Shown: piece after piece, positions 7,352 to 14,481 of the stretch | Layout: every line of letters starts with the position of its first letter | Numbering within the stretch: the stretch's first letter is position 1 | From: Phycisphaerales bacterium UBA3158 | Lineage (GTDB): Bacteria > Planctomycetota > Phycisphaerae > Phycisphaerales > SM1A02 | NCBI GenBank assembly: GCA_002364555.1 | Contig: DEYM01000148.1 | Span: 1-14,628 of the forward strand | Length of the DNA stretch: 14,628 bases | Direction of reading: 5' to 3' | Made by a program: the position numbers and the translations under genes | Notes under the pieces: generated by a model | The model's database searches: none | What the model saw: only the letters and a program-made list of their open reading frames with translations | Told to the model about the DNA's origin: nothing

Positions 7352-8374
7352 TCAGCACTCCTGCCCGAAGAGGCTCAGCAGTTCGAGGATATCCGAGACG
7401 TCGGTGTCGCCATCGCCGTCGATATCGCCACCGTCGCCTGTTCCAAAGGCACTGATCGCCTCCAGAATGTCGTTGACGTCACGGGTTCCGTCACCGTTGA
7501 AGTCTCCATCACAGCCCCCGATGCATTCGATGATGCCATCGAGGGAGTACTGGGAGAGATAGTCCCAGATCCACTCGGGGCCCTGGGAATATCCCGACGG
7601 AGCATCATGACCACCCCCCTGACGCACATAGTGCTGATGGCCATGACAGCCATCGCCTGCGGGCCAGGTGTATCGGGTGACGTTGCCACCGACGTTCACG
7701 ACCTCAGGTGTGCCCTGCGCACCGTTGAGGCTCACGAAATGATTGTTCTGGGCGTTGGCCGAGATGCTGTATTCGTTCCCGTTGTAGGGCGCGTAGAAGT
7801 CGCTTGTGCCCAGCAGATGGACACAGGCGACGGAGGTCGACCAGTTTACATCACTCAAGGTCCATTCCCACATGTTGGCGGCAACCGGAGCGATTCCGGC
7901 GACTTCATCAGGTAGATAGGCGGCGATGTCGTAGACGATGCTGCCACCCAGGGAATAGCCACCGGCATAGACGCGATTCGTATCGATGTTGTAGTCGGCG
8001 GCCAGAGCGTCGATCATCGCGGACACGAAACCCATTTCATCGATGCCACCGTGATAGTCCCCAAGGCAATCCCAACTGTTCGTACCGGACGAGCTGTTGA
8101 TGGCCTGTGGATACACCACGATGAACCGGTCGGAGTTCGCCAGTGGTCTGAAGTCGCACTCGAAGATTCCACCGCTTGCGGTTCCTCCACCACCGTGGAA
8201 GAAGAACATGGCCGGCATGTTCTCGTCAGAATCGAAGTTCACGGGGATGTAGACGATGTACGAGCGATTGACGCCGTCAACGTTGATGGTCTTGTTGATC
8301 TGCTGCTGGGCCTGGGCTGGAAGACTCCAGAAAGCCAGGAACATCACGAACGAAAGGACAAGCCTGAATTGCAT
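7352..8374 (-). CDS. Secreted PHB-depolymerase/feruloyl-esterase-like alpha/beta hydrolase with dockerin tail
   Basis: A 340-residue exported hydrolase of the PHB-depolymerase-type esterase family (poly-hydroxyalkanoate, feruloyl or acetyl ester cleavage). Residues 1-23 are a signal peptide ending AQAQ. HGGGG (60-64) is the oxyanion-hole motif and GYSLGG (139-144) carries the nucleophile Ser141. Asp192 in GTSDFYAPYNG and His256 in GGGHDAPS complete the triad. Residues 284-340 are a dockerin-like tail with two calcium-loop repeats, DFNGDGTRDVNDILEAISAFG... at 291 and DIDGDGDTDVSDILELLSLFG... at 317, ending in Cys340. Such tails are frequent on secreted planctomycete proteins. An in-frame TTG lies seven codons upstream, but GGAG (8382-8385) is spaced seven bases from the ATG at 8374, which decides this start. 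The gene ends at its own terminator. The real ester substrate is not known. Confidence 0.9.
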   Translation of the reverse strand: MQFRLVLSFVMFLAFWSLPAQAQQQINKTINVDGVNRSYIVYIPVNFDSDENMPAMFFFHGGGGTASGGIFECDFRPLANSDRFIVVYPQAINSSSGTNSWDCLGDYHGGIDEMGFVSAMIDALAADYNIDTNRVYAGGYSLGGSIVYDIAAYLPDEVAGIAPVAANMWEWTLSDVNWSTSVACVHLLGTSDFYAPYNGNEYSISANAQNNHFVSLNGAQGTPEVVNVGGNVTRYTWPAGDGCHGHQHYVRQGGGHDAPSGYSQGPEWIWDYLSQYSLDGIIECIGGCDGDFNGDGTRDVNDILEAISAFGTGDGGDIDGDGDTDVSDILELLSLFGQEC

Positions 8375-8381
8375 GACTTTA

Positions 8382-8385
8382 CTCC
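8382..8385 (-). promoter_or_regulatory. Shine-Dalgarno that fixes the esterase start
   Basis: GGAG on the minus strand lies seven bases before the ATG at 8374. It falls inside the reading frame of the upstream TTG, which argues against that TTG as start. The ATG start also gives a clean signal peptide (MQFRLVLSFVMFLAFW). Confidence 0.7.
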
Positions 8386-8472
8386 ATAGTTTCAAACTGC
8401 CCCCAAGCTTTTAATTTAGCGTAAACAGGTCCTTAAACCACCAAACAAATGGATCGAATGGACGCCCAATCC

Positions 8473-8501
8473 AAAAAAAGTGGGCACCAGATGGTGCCCA
8501 C
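8473..8501 (-). terminator. Strong intrinsic terminator after the PEP-CTERM gene
   Basis: On the minus strand GTGGGCACC-ATCT-GGTGCCCAC forms a perfect 9-bp stem with a four-base loop (8493-8501 with 8480-8488), followed directly by seven T. It lies 29 bases beyond the stop codon of the PEP-CTERM reading frame. This is a textbook rho-independent terminator and the strongest in the window. Confidence 0.9.
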
Positions 8502-8530
8502 GAGGTTCAAGATCTAGATTATCAAATGGT

Positions 8531-8857
8531 TCAGCGTCTTCGACGACGACCAGCAAGGCCCATGAGCCCCAGTACGGCCATACCAGCAGGTGCAGGCACG
8601 TAGGCGATCGTGGCAGAGCCGTTGTAGCTGCCAGCCCACTGACCGGTCAGATCAGTGTCGGCGAGCCCGGATTCAAGGAGAAAACCGGCCAATCCGCCAG
8701 AGACGTAGAGATCCGAGGCGAACTGGTATTCGGTGTCCGAGACGAAGCCATCAGACGTGTCCATGGTGAAGAGCAATTCGGTTTCAGCACCCATGAGAGC
8801 CGTCGTCCAGTAGCCGGTGAATTCCAGCTGATCACCCACTGGCGTGACACTGCCCAT
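8531..8857 (-). pseudogene. PEP-CTERM-type surface protein, apparently 5'-truncated
   Basis: The frame encodes 108 residues from the first ATG. The C-terminus is a clear PEP-CTERM-like sorting signal: VPAP (87-90), a hydrophobic segment (GMAVLGLMGLAG) and RRRRR at the very end. In this system the protein is exported, then recognised at the inner membrane by an exosortase and processed. The body has beta-sandwich-like sequence (YWTTALMGAETELLFTMDT). Such proteins need an N-terminal signal peptide, and none is present: the frame opens with MGSVTPVGDQ. Upstream, the frame runs only about 30 further codons (ending RRFFS) to a TGA, with no ATG, no signal-like sequence and no Shine-Dalgarno. The most likely reading is a remnant that lost its 5' part, although a good terminator survives downstream. 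An unusual short intact gene is the alternative. Confidence 0.65.
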
Positions 8858-8991
8858 GGAGAAAAACCGCCGTATTAATTCATTTAAAAGACCAATATTG
8901 TATTCTCGTCGTGAATGCAGATCGAGGGGGAGATCACCCGTTCACTCATGTACGTGAGACACGGGATACCAGACGACCCCTCTGACACTTT

Positions 8992-8996
8992 GGAGG
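8992..8996 (+). promoter_or_regulatory. Shine-Dalgarno of the first operon gene
   Basis: GGAGG is spaced six bases from the ATG at 9003. It selects this ATG over the out-of-frame ATG at 8999 and over the in-frame ATG four codons later (Met5). Confidence 0.8.
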
Positions 8997-9002
8997 TTAT
9001 GC

Positions 9003-11084
9003 ATGCGTCACTACATGAGTACAGTCCTGATCCTGGCAACCCTGTTGATCGGCGGCCACGCCCAGGCTCAACAAGGCACCAAGCCTCGTATAGCGGTCCA
9101 GAACATCCAGGCAACACCGGCAGTCATGGAGAAAGCCACACGTGATGGCAGTCAGAACGTGCTCGAGCAGGTTCTCCAGGCGACCGACCCGGCACTCATC
9201 AACTATCTGCAGAAGTCAGGACGATTCCAGGTCGTCGCCGGCAGTGATCTCGAAAAGATCCTGAATGCACAGGACGTTCAACGATCGGGCTTCTACGACA
9301 CATCCGATCCCGAAACCGCTCAATCGTTCAAGCTCAAGGGCTTCAAGTACATCGCCACTGTCACAGTGACGAGCTTTCAGCTCATCACTCGAACGGCCAC
9401 GATTCCCGATGCCATGGGGCAATCGAAGTACACCTACGAGACAATTCAGTTGGGCGCCATGCTCAAGATCTACGACGTGACACAAGGGACCGTACTGGGA
9501 ACGGCCGCCTTCACGACCGAGCACGAGGAGGAGACGCGTCTGATCGAGGGAGCCGAGCAGACCGGCGCCTTCTCCAATCGGATGATCAACCTCGCAAGCA
9601 TGGAGTTCGCATCGGATGCGACCAGCGAGATCCTGAACTCCCTCTCGCCTGCCAAGGTGATCGGGTTCCAGAACAACGTGATCTTCTTCAATCGAGGCGA
9701 ATCGACCGGAGTCGCCAAGGGTGATCTGTACGAGCTTCGCGATCCCGGCGCCGCCATGATCGACCCGGAGACAGGCGCGTCATTGGGTACCACTTCCTCC
9801 ACCATTGGGTGGGCAATCGTGACGAATATCGATGAGAAGTACTCCGAGGCGAGCCCGATCGAGCTCGATCGATCGCCGGGCATCGGGAGAACCACCCTTC
9901 GCCCGACTGATTCACTACCGACTCGGCTGAGCGTCTCGGATCGTGCCACCGGCCCATACGACCCACCCGCCGGATACGCCCGCGACAGAGGCGGCTCCAC
10001 CACTGGCATGACTCAACCGGCCGAATCGAGCACGGACCAGCCGGACTCCGTCGTCGCGATCTTCGTCTCGAACGCCTCCAACGATGTTCCTGACGACCGA
10101 GTCAGCCTCTTCACCGCTCAACTCACCAGCAGCCTGTCATCACGTGGCGTGCGGGTGGTCAGCCGGGAGGATGTGCTCAATGCCGTCAGCAGCCTGTCGA
10201 AGCTGGGCCCCAACCAGGGAACCGGCGAGTCCGCCGAGACCAGAGCCCAGAGACTGCTCTCCGATCGCGCATCGGTCGTGGCACTGGCGGATCGCCTTGG
10301 GGCCTCAGCGGTCCTGAAGGCCAGCATCGATTCACTGATGGTCGATGTCACGACGACGTCATCACTGAACAGGACGGTCGCCGACTACACGCTGGCCGCC
10401 TCCTGGACACTGCTTGCCAGCAGCGACGGCATCAGCTTCGGAGGCGGATCGGTCACCTCGAACGAGCGCTTCTATGCCAGCCCGAATCATGAGCGAATCG
10501 AACTCAACACGGTCGATCGTCTGCTCAAATCCGATGCCGACAAGATCAGCCTGGCCGCGTTCGACGGCATGAACGCTGGTGGTCAGGACATCGCCAAGGC
10601 CGAGCAATCAATTCGTATCGAGGCCGTCCTTCAGAACATGTCGGTTCCGGAGATCACGCAATCGGACAAGGGCTGGATGATCTCGGCTTCCAGCTATCCG
10701 CTCACGGCGTCCGACGCCATGATCTCGATTGACGGCGTCCTCGTCGGCAGCACACCAGGTCCCATTCCCGTTCGCGAGGGGACACGCCGTATCCAGATAG
10801 AGCATCCACTGTGCAACCCGGTCGATCGCTATGTCGATGTCAGCGAGTTCACAGGCCTGCTTCGCATACCGGTGACGCTCTCCCCCGCCGGTCAGAAGCA
10901 ATGGGAACAGAGAAGCCGATTCTTCGAATCACTCAAGGACGGCGAAGTCATGCGTGAGGTCACCCTTGATGAAGCGGAGGCCCTCGCGGAGTTCATGAGA
11001 AACAGTCGAATCACGATCGATACGACCAATGTTAGAAATCTAGGCGTCGGCCAGCCCAGCCTCTGGATCCAGGGAGCGGATTGA
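9003..11084 (+). CDS. Exported multidomain protein with two CsgG/LpoB-like halves, FlgT-C-like segment and PEGA-like domain
   Basis: A 693-residue protein with a cleavable signal peptide (residues 1-23, ending HAQAQ) and no lipobox, so it is probably periplasmic or outer-membrane-associated. Residues 27-215 resemble CsgG-type secretion or assembly proteins: RIAVQNI opening, ALINYLQKSGRFQVVAGSDL, then LKGFKYIATVTVTSF and ETIQLGAMLKIYDVTQGTVL. Residues 220-285 (NNVIFFNRGESTGVAKGDLY, IDPETGASLG, IGWAIVTNIDEKYSEA) look like the C-terminal domain of the flagellar protein FlgT. A Pro/Gly/Ser-rich linker (about 310-347) leads to a second CsgG/LpoB-like region (348-530: VVAIFVSNASND, LTSSLSSRGVRVVSREDV, LADRLGASAVLKASI, YTLAASWTLL). 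Residues 565-627 are PEGA-like (AMISIDGVLVGSTPGPIPV). It is first in a four-gene run with envelope lipoproteins and is probably the largest scaffold or pore-related partner. Its exact function is unknown. Confidence 0.75.
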   Translation: MRHYMSTVLILATLLIGGHAQAQQGTKPRIAVQNIQATPAVMEKATRDGSQNVLEQVLQATDPALINYLQKSGRFQVVAGSDLEKILNAQDVQRSGFYDTSDPETAQSFKLKGFKYIATVTVTSFQLITRTATIPDAMGQSKYTYETIQLGAMLKIYDVTQGTVLGTAAFTTEHEEETRLIEGAEQTGAFSNRMINLASMEFASDATSEILNSLSPAKVIGFQNNVIFFNRGESTGVAKGDLYELRDPGAAMIDPETGASLGTTSSTIGWAIVTNIDEKYSEASPIELDRSPGIGRTTLRPTDSLPTRLSVSDRATGPYDPPAGYARDRGGSTTGMTQPAESSTDQPDSVVAIFVSNASNDVPDDRVSLFTAQLTSSLSSRGVRVVSREDVLNAVSSLSKLGPNQGTGESAETRAQRLLSDRASVVALADRLGASAVLKASIDSLMVDVTTTSSLNRTVADYTLAASWTLLASSDGISFGGGSVTSNERFYASPNHERIELNTVDRLLKSDADKISLAAFDGMNAGGQDIAKAEQSIRIEAVLQNMSVPEITQSDKGWMISASSYPLTASDAMISIDGVLVGSTPGPIPVREGTRRIQIEHPLCNPVDRYVDVSEFTGLLRIPVTLSPAGQKQWEQRSRFFESLKDGEVMREVTLDEAEALAEFMRNSRITIDTTNVRNLGVGQPSLWIQGAD

Positions 11085-11113
11085 ACCGGTGCCTCTAGGG
11101 GGGATATTGAATC

Positions 11114-12709
11114 ATGAGAGCACATCTTCTTGCCTGCACCGTTCTGCTCACCGGCATCACCGCGACCGGATGTCAGCAGGAGTACCGTTCCGATGCCAAG
11201 AAACTCGCCGGCGTCTGGTCCCAGGGCGACTATCAGACGGCGGCGACGCTGGCCTACAAGGATGCCAGGGAAGAGGCCAAGCACAAGAAGAACAGGGTCA
11301 TCTATTTCATGGAAGGCGGACGAGCGGCCCAGGCGGCCGGCGACTATGAAACGAGCATCGAGTGCTTTGATCATGCCTTCGTAGACACGTATCCCTACAT
11401 GAAGGAGACACCGGAGGCCACGGTGTCCGAAGCCATCGTCACGACGGTGACCAACAACACCACCTCCCGCTATCGAGGCACACCCAACGACCGCATCATG
11501 CTGCATGCCTCCAATGCCCTGAACTTCATGGCCATGGGAGACATGGATCATGCCCGTGTCGAACTCAATAGAGGCGTCCTCTGGACCGAAGATGCCGAGC
11601 ATCGATACGGCAAGGCCATGGATCTGGCCCACAAGAAGAACCGAGGCCGCGTCGACGACTGGGCGAAGAAGACCGACAACAAGAACAAGGACGACTCCTG
11701 GGCGGACGATACCAGTGATGTCATGCACGACAATACCAGCCGGATCGTGAACGACCATTACGATGATCTACCAGATCGAACCGCTTCGAATCACTACATC
11801 AATCCGTGGGCTCTTCACCTGGATGCGGTATTCCGACTGACTCGAGGCGAGAACGGCTACGGCAACGACTTCTCCATGGCGGAAAATTCCCTCGAGGAGC
11901 TCAGGGTCATCTCCCCGCGAGTCATGCCACAGCTGAAATCCGAGCTGGAATGGGCCACCCGCGGAACCCCACCACCACCGACGACCTGGATCTACTTCAT
12001 GAATGGAATGGGCCCCTATCTGGAACAGATCACGATTCCAATGCCGCTACCGCTCTCAGGTGGCTTCACCATGCCGACCTTGGCGCTACCGGACATGAAG
12101 TTCAACGAGTCGAAGCTCGATACGCTTCGGGTTTCGACCAACGACGAGAAAACGGTCAATACCAGAGTCCTTGCCGATACCGCCGCGATCTCAGCTTCCC
12201 AGTTCAAGGAACGGCTGCCGATCATCATCACCCATGAGGCCATTCGAGCCACCGGCAAGGCCATCGCCACCTATGTGCTGATGCGAGCTGCCCAGGACAA
12301 CAGTTATGTTGCGATCTTCGCGATCGGCGCCCTCATCTATCAGGTCGGTTCCGCCCAGGCGGATCTGAGATGCTGGAGAACGATGCCGTCGGACATCCAG
12401 ACCGCCCATCTTCCGACACCGACGGATGGACTCCTTCGATTCACCACACCCGATGGACGCTCGCTTGGTTCCGTTGAACTGACACCCGATGAAAGCCACA
12501 TCGTGGTGGTCTCGCTTCCATCGCCCACTGTCTCGACGGCATCGATCATGCCTATTCAGCTGACCGGTGATCGGGAACAGTACGTGCCGATCTTCAGCCT
12601 GAAGCCTCCACCGGAGCAGGAGGAACTGGAGAACGAGAAGATCGCCCCCACCACAGCCGAAGTCGACGTGGACCAAACCGAATCGATATCGACCAAGACC
12701 ACTTCCTAG
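11114..12709 (+). CDS. COG3014-type lipoprotein with TPR-like helices
   Basis: A 531-residue predicted lipoprotein. The signal MRAHLLACTVLLTGITATGC places the lipidated Cys at residue 20. Residues 30-165 contain TPR-like helical repeats (GDYETSIECFDHAF; ASNALNFMAMGDMDHARVELNRG). A highly charged stretch (172-205, Lys/Asp/Asn-rich) follows. NPWALHLDAVFRLTRGE (230-246) starts the next family-like helical block. PTTWIYFMNGMGPYLEQ (289-305) begins the beta-rich central part. A hydrophobic, Gly/Ala-containing segment (about 383-412) is followed by ADLRCWRTMPSDIQTAHLP (416-434), which resembles the conserved C-terminal signature of COG3014 proteins. No biochemical role is known for the family; it often accompanies YcfL and LpoB genes, as here. 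AGGGGGG (11097-11103) precedes the ATG by 10 bases, and the gap to the previous gene is 29 bases. Confidence 0.78.
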   Translation: MRAHLLACTVLLTGITATGCQQEYRSDAKKLAGVWSQGDYQTAATLAYKDAREEAKHKKNRVIYFMEGGRAAQAAGDYETSIECFDHAFVDTYPYMKETPEATVSEAIVTTVTNNTTSRYRGTPNDRIMLHASNALNFMAMGDMDHARVELNRGVLWTEDAEHRYGKAMDLAHKKNRGRVDDWAKKTDNKNKDDSWADDTSDVMHDNTSRIVNDHYDDLPDRTASNHYINPWALHLDAVFRLTRGENGYGNDFSMAENSLEELRVISPRVMPQLKSELEWATRGTPPPPTTWIYFMNGMGPYLEQITIPMPLPLSGGFTMPTLALPDMKFNESKLDTLRVSTNDEKTVNTRVLADTAAISASQFKERLPIIITHEAIRATGKAIATYVLMRAAQDNSYVAIFAIGALIYQVGSAQADLRCWRTMPSDIQTAHLPTPTDGLLRFTTPDGRSLGSVELTPDESHIVVVSLPSPTVSTASIMPIQLTGDREQYVPIFSLKPPPEQEELENEKIAPTTAEVDVDQTESISTKTTS

Positions 12710-12744
12710 CCATATACTTCAAGAGCAACTCTGGAATCGAACAC

Positions 12745-13170
12745 ATGACAACCAACCGCATCACGACCCTGTCCATACTGCTTCTCTGTTGCCTCCTCGG
12801 GGCCTGCGGGACGGTGAACACCACGAGCACCCGAACCACGCCTGCCCTGGACGAGGTGCCCGATGCGAGATTGCAGGTCAACGACCTCCTGACGGAGATC
12901 TTCCTTCATTGCCGAGGGGTTCGACTCTATCGAAGCCAACCATCGAATCTGCTCGAAGCCCAGATCGTGGTGGCCAATGATGGATTCACGACGAGGACGT
13001 TCGCCTGGAATCTTCGATGGCTCGATCAGGCCGGCAATCTCATCAATTCCAAGACGGATGTCTGGCGAGCCACGAGTGTGCCAGCCGGTGGAACCGTCAC
13101 GCTGACCGATCTGGCACCCAATGCGTCAGCCGCCGACTTCTCCTTCGAACTCCGCCGATCCGACAAATGA
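12745..13170 (+). CDS. YcfL-like (DUF1425) lipoprotein
   Basis: A 141-residue predicted lipoprotein with signal MTTNRITTLSILLLCCLLGA and lipidated Cys21 in LLGACG. The mature part matches DUF1425/YcfL: RLQVNDLLTEIFLHCRGVRL, LLEAQIVVANDG, FAWNLRWLDQAGNLI, a conserved Trp, VPAGGTVTLTDLAPN and a closing DFSFELRR strand. The fold is a small beta-sandwich. In E. coli ycfL lies beside lpoB; the function of YcfL is not established. The gene is 35 bases after the COG3014-type gene. Only a weak Shine-Dalgarno (TGGA) is seen, so translation may be coupled to or driven by the operon. The stop codon overlaps an in-frame ATG (ATGA) of the LpoB-like frame. Confidence 0.82.
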   Translation: MTTNRITTLSILLLCCLLGACGTVNTTSTRTTPALDEVPDARLQVNDLLTEIFLHCRGVRLYRSQPSNLLEAQIVVANDGFTTRTFAWNLRWLDQAGNLINSKTDVWRATSVPAGGTVTLTDLAPNASAADFSFELRRSDK

Positions 13171-13178
13171 CCGAAACT

Positions 13179-13182
13179 GGAG
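13179..13182 (+). promoter_or_regulatory. Shine-Dalgarno that decides the LpoB-like start
   Basis: GGAG lies eight bases before the ATG at 13191. The competing in-frame ATG at 13167 overlaps the preceding stop, has no such site, and would place eight extra residues before the lipoprotein signal. Confidence 0.65.
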
Positions 13183-13190
13183 CACTCACC

Positions 13191-13790
13191 ATGCGTTTTC
13201 TTCCCGCCCTACTGATCGTCCTGTTTCTCACGGCCTGCAACCCTGCCAGACGAATCGAGACAGGTGGCCCCGAATCGATCACGACCACCAGTCAGATCGA
13301 CATCCAGGATGTCCAGGATGCCTCCGCCACCATGATCGAGTCGCTGCTTCGCAGTGGACTGTTCCAGAAGTTCGCACAGGACAACGGACGCAAGCCCATT
13401 CTGCTCTTCAAGGATCGTGCCATCATCAACGACACCACGACCAGACTGGCCATGCCCCTGCTCACAGGCGACATCAAGGCGGAACTGGTGAACTCCGGTG
13501 TTGTCCAGCTCGCCACCACCTATGCCGGTGTCAGCGGACGGCCACAGGATCAGGATGCGGCAGCCAATGCCAGAAAGAAGGCGTTGCGGAATCAATCATC
13601 GAGCGATGATGCCACACCGGATTTCTCCCTGACGGGAACCATCGTGGAGCTCTCCAGTCGAGCCGGCAACACGTATCAGCTTGATCTGCAGTTCCAGATG
13701 ACGTTGACCAGCTGGTCGAACGATCTGGCTCAGTGGACCGACACCAAGAAGGTATCCAAGCAGGGCGACAAGCCTTCCGTCGGACTCTGA
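13191..13790 (+). CDS. lpoB: LpoB-like penicillin-binding-protein activator lipoprotein
   Basis: A 199-residue lipoprotein: signal MRFLPALLIVLFLTAC with lipidated Cys16. The body follows LpoB: SQIDIQDVQDASATMIESLL (34-53), KPILLFKDRAIINDTTTRLA (68-87, at the place where LpoB has its conserved Asn-Thr motif), LTGDIKAELVNSGVVQLAT (91-109), PDFSLTGTIVEL, YQLDLQFQMTLTSWSNDLAQWTDTK and a final VSKQG. E. coli LpoB (about 213 residues) sits in the outer membrane, spans the periplasm and activates the glycosyltransferase of PBP1B. This protein is slightly shorter and lacks a long Pro-rich linker between the lipid anchor and the domain, so its reach across the periplasm would be smaller. It is the last gene of the operon, 20 bases after the YcfL-like gene. 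The partner synthase in this organism is unknown, so activation of a PBP is family-based inference. Confidence 0.82.
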   Translation: MRFLPALLIVLFLTACNPARRIETGGPESITTTSQIDIQDVQDASATMIESLLRSGLFQKFAQDNGRKPILLFKDRAIINDTTTRLAMPLLTGDIKAELVNSGVVQLATTYAGVSGRPQDQDAAANARKKALRNQSSSDDATPDFSLTGTIVELSSRAGNTYQLDLQFQMTLTSWSNDLAQWTDTKKVSKQGDKPSVGL

Positions 13791-13795
13791 ACCGA

Positions 13796-14161
13796 TCAGG
13801 ACTCGATATGGAACAGCTTGGTGTAGATCCACCACTGCCCGTCCGCCTTGAGCATCGAGAAGGTGTCGATGAACACCATGCCCAGATAGGACTCCCGGAT
13901 CCTGACGCCGGCGGTTTCGCCAGCCTCCTCGCAGGAGAGGATCTCGAGCATCTTCTCGGCACCGGTTTCATCGGGTGATGGCTGCTGGGACTCCACGAAT
14001 CCGGCGAACTCATCGACCGTCATCTCATGAAGCCCATCGGGCAGATACCCCGTGATACGGGCATTTGGATGGAAGACTGCCCGGACTTCGCCGGCATCGG
14101 ACGCACAGAGGCTCGAGTAGTACCGTTCGACGCACTGCTGGATCTCGCCGTTGACTGACAT
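13796..14161 (-). CDS. NTF2/SnoaL-like protein (putative lumazine-binding family)
   Basis: A 121-residue soluble protein with no signal peptide. The pattern fits the NTF2-like fold of the putative lumazine-binding group: IQQCVERYYSSLCASDAGEV (helices 1-2), RAVFHPNARITGYLPDG, the helix TVDEFAGFVESQQPSPDE, then strands KMLEILSCEEAGETAGVRIR and FIDTFSMLKADGQWWIYTKL at the end. Length is typical for the fold. Members act as small enzymes or ligand-binding proteins; nothing here fixes a substrate. The start at 14161 is supported by AGGAG (14169-14173), seven bases upstream. The gene is convergent with the LpoB-like gene, with only five bases between their stop codons and no room for a terminator. 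Confidence 0.8.
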   Translation of the reverse strand: MSVNGEIQQCVERYYSSLCASDAGEVRAVFHPNARITGYLPDGLHEMTVDEFAGFVESQQPSPDETGAEKMLEILSCEEAGETAGVRIRESYLGMVFIDTFSMLKADGQWWIYTKLFHIES

Positions 14162-14168
14162 GCATGAT

Positions 14169-14173
14169 CTCCT
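14169..14173 (-). promoter_or_regulatory. Shine-Dalgarno of the NTF2-like gene
   Basis: AGGAG on the minus strand lies seven bases before the ATG at 14161. The spacing is good and supports that start. Confidence 0.75.
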
Positions 14174-14271
14174 GGAGTACGATCATATGATTCGAGGCAA
14201 TGGACTGCCACAGAGCAGACATACGTGATGGCAGATGCCAATCCACCGATGAAAGACGCTAACCTTACATC

Positions 14272-14418
14272 GTGAGTTCACAGAATCCACGTTCCGACGA
14301 ATCGATCATTCCCGTCATACTCATGCTGGGGATACCGGTCCTCCTGCTGCTGACCATCATGGTGCTGGTGGTCGGCTGGCGAGAAGAGGTCGTCCAGTGG
14401 ATCGGCCTCGGGCCGTAG
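14272..14418 (+). CDS. Small single-pass membrane protein, GTG start (candidate)
   Basis: A 48-residue frame opens with GTG: MSSQNPRSDESIIPVILML... and ends VVQWIGLGP before TAG. It has a polar N-terminus with charged residues, one strong hydrophobic segment (about residues 12-35, rich in I, V and L) and a short C-terminal part WREEVVQWIGLGP. This arrangement fits a single-span membrane protein. The third codon position is mostly G or C, as in neighbouring genes. There is no clear Shine-Dalgarno; initiation could be leaderless. It does not overlap any other gene and fills the space between the NTF2-like gene and the aminotransferase. I do not recognise the family. It could be a chance open frame, but the composition argues for coding. 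Confidence 0.5.
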   Translation: MSSQNPRSDESIIPVILMLGIPVLLLLTIMVLVVGWREEVVQWIGLGP

Positions 14419-14481
14419 TGATCTCGCTCAGGTTCCAGCAAGTACCACGATTACCTTGCGGCATCGGCGAATACGCTCTGA

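Noticed and set aside
10892..11758. A 288-codon open frame on the minus strand
   Set aside because: It overlaps the end of the CsgG-like gene and the start of the COG3014-type gene, both supported by signal peptides, ribosome-binding sites and family motifs.
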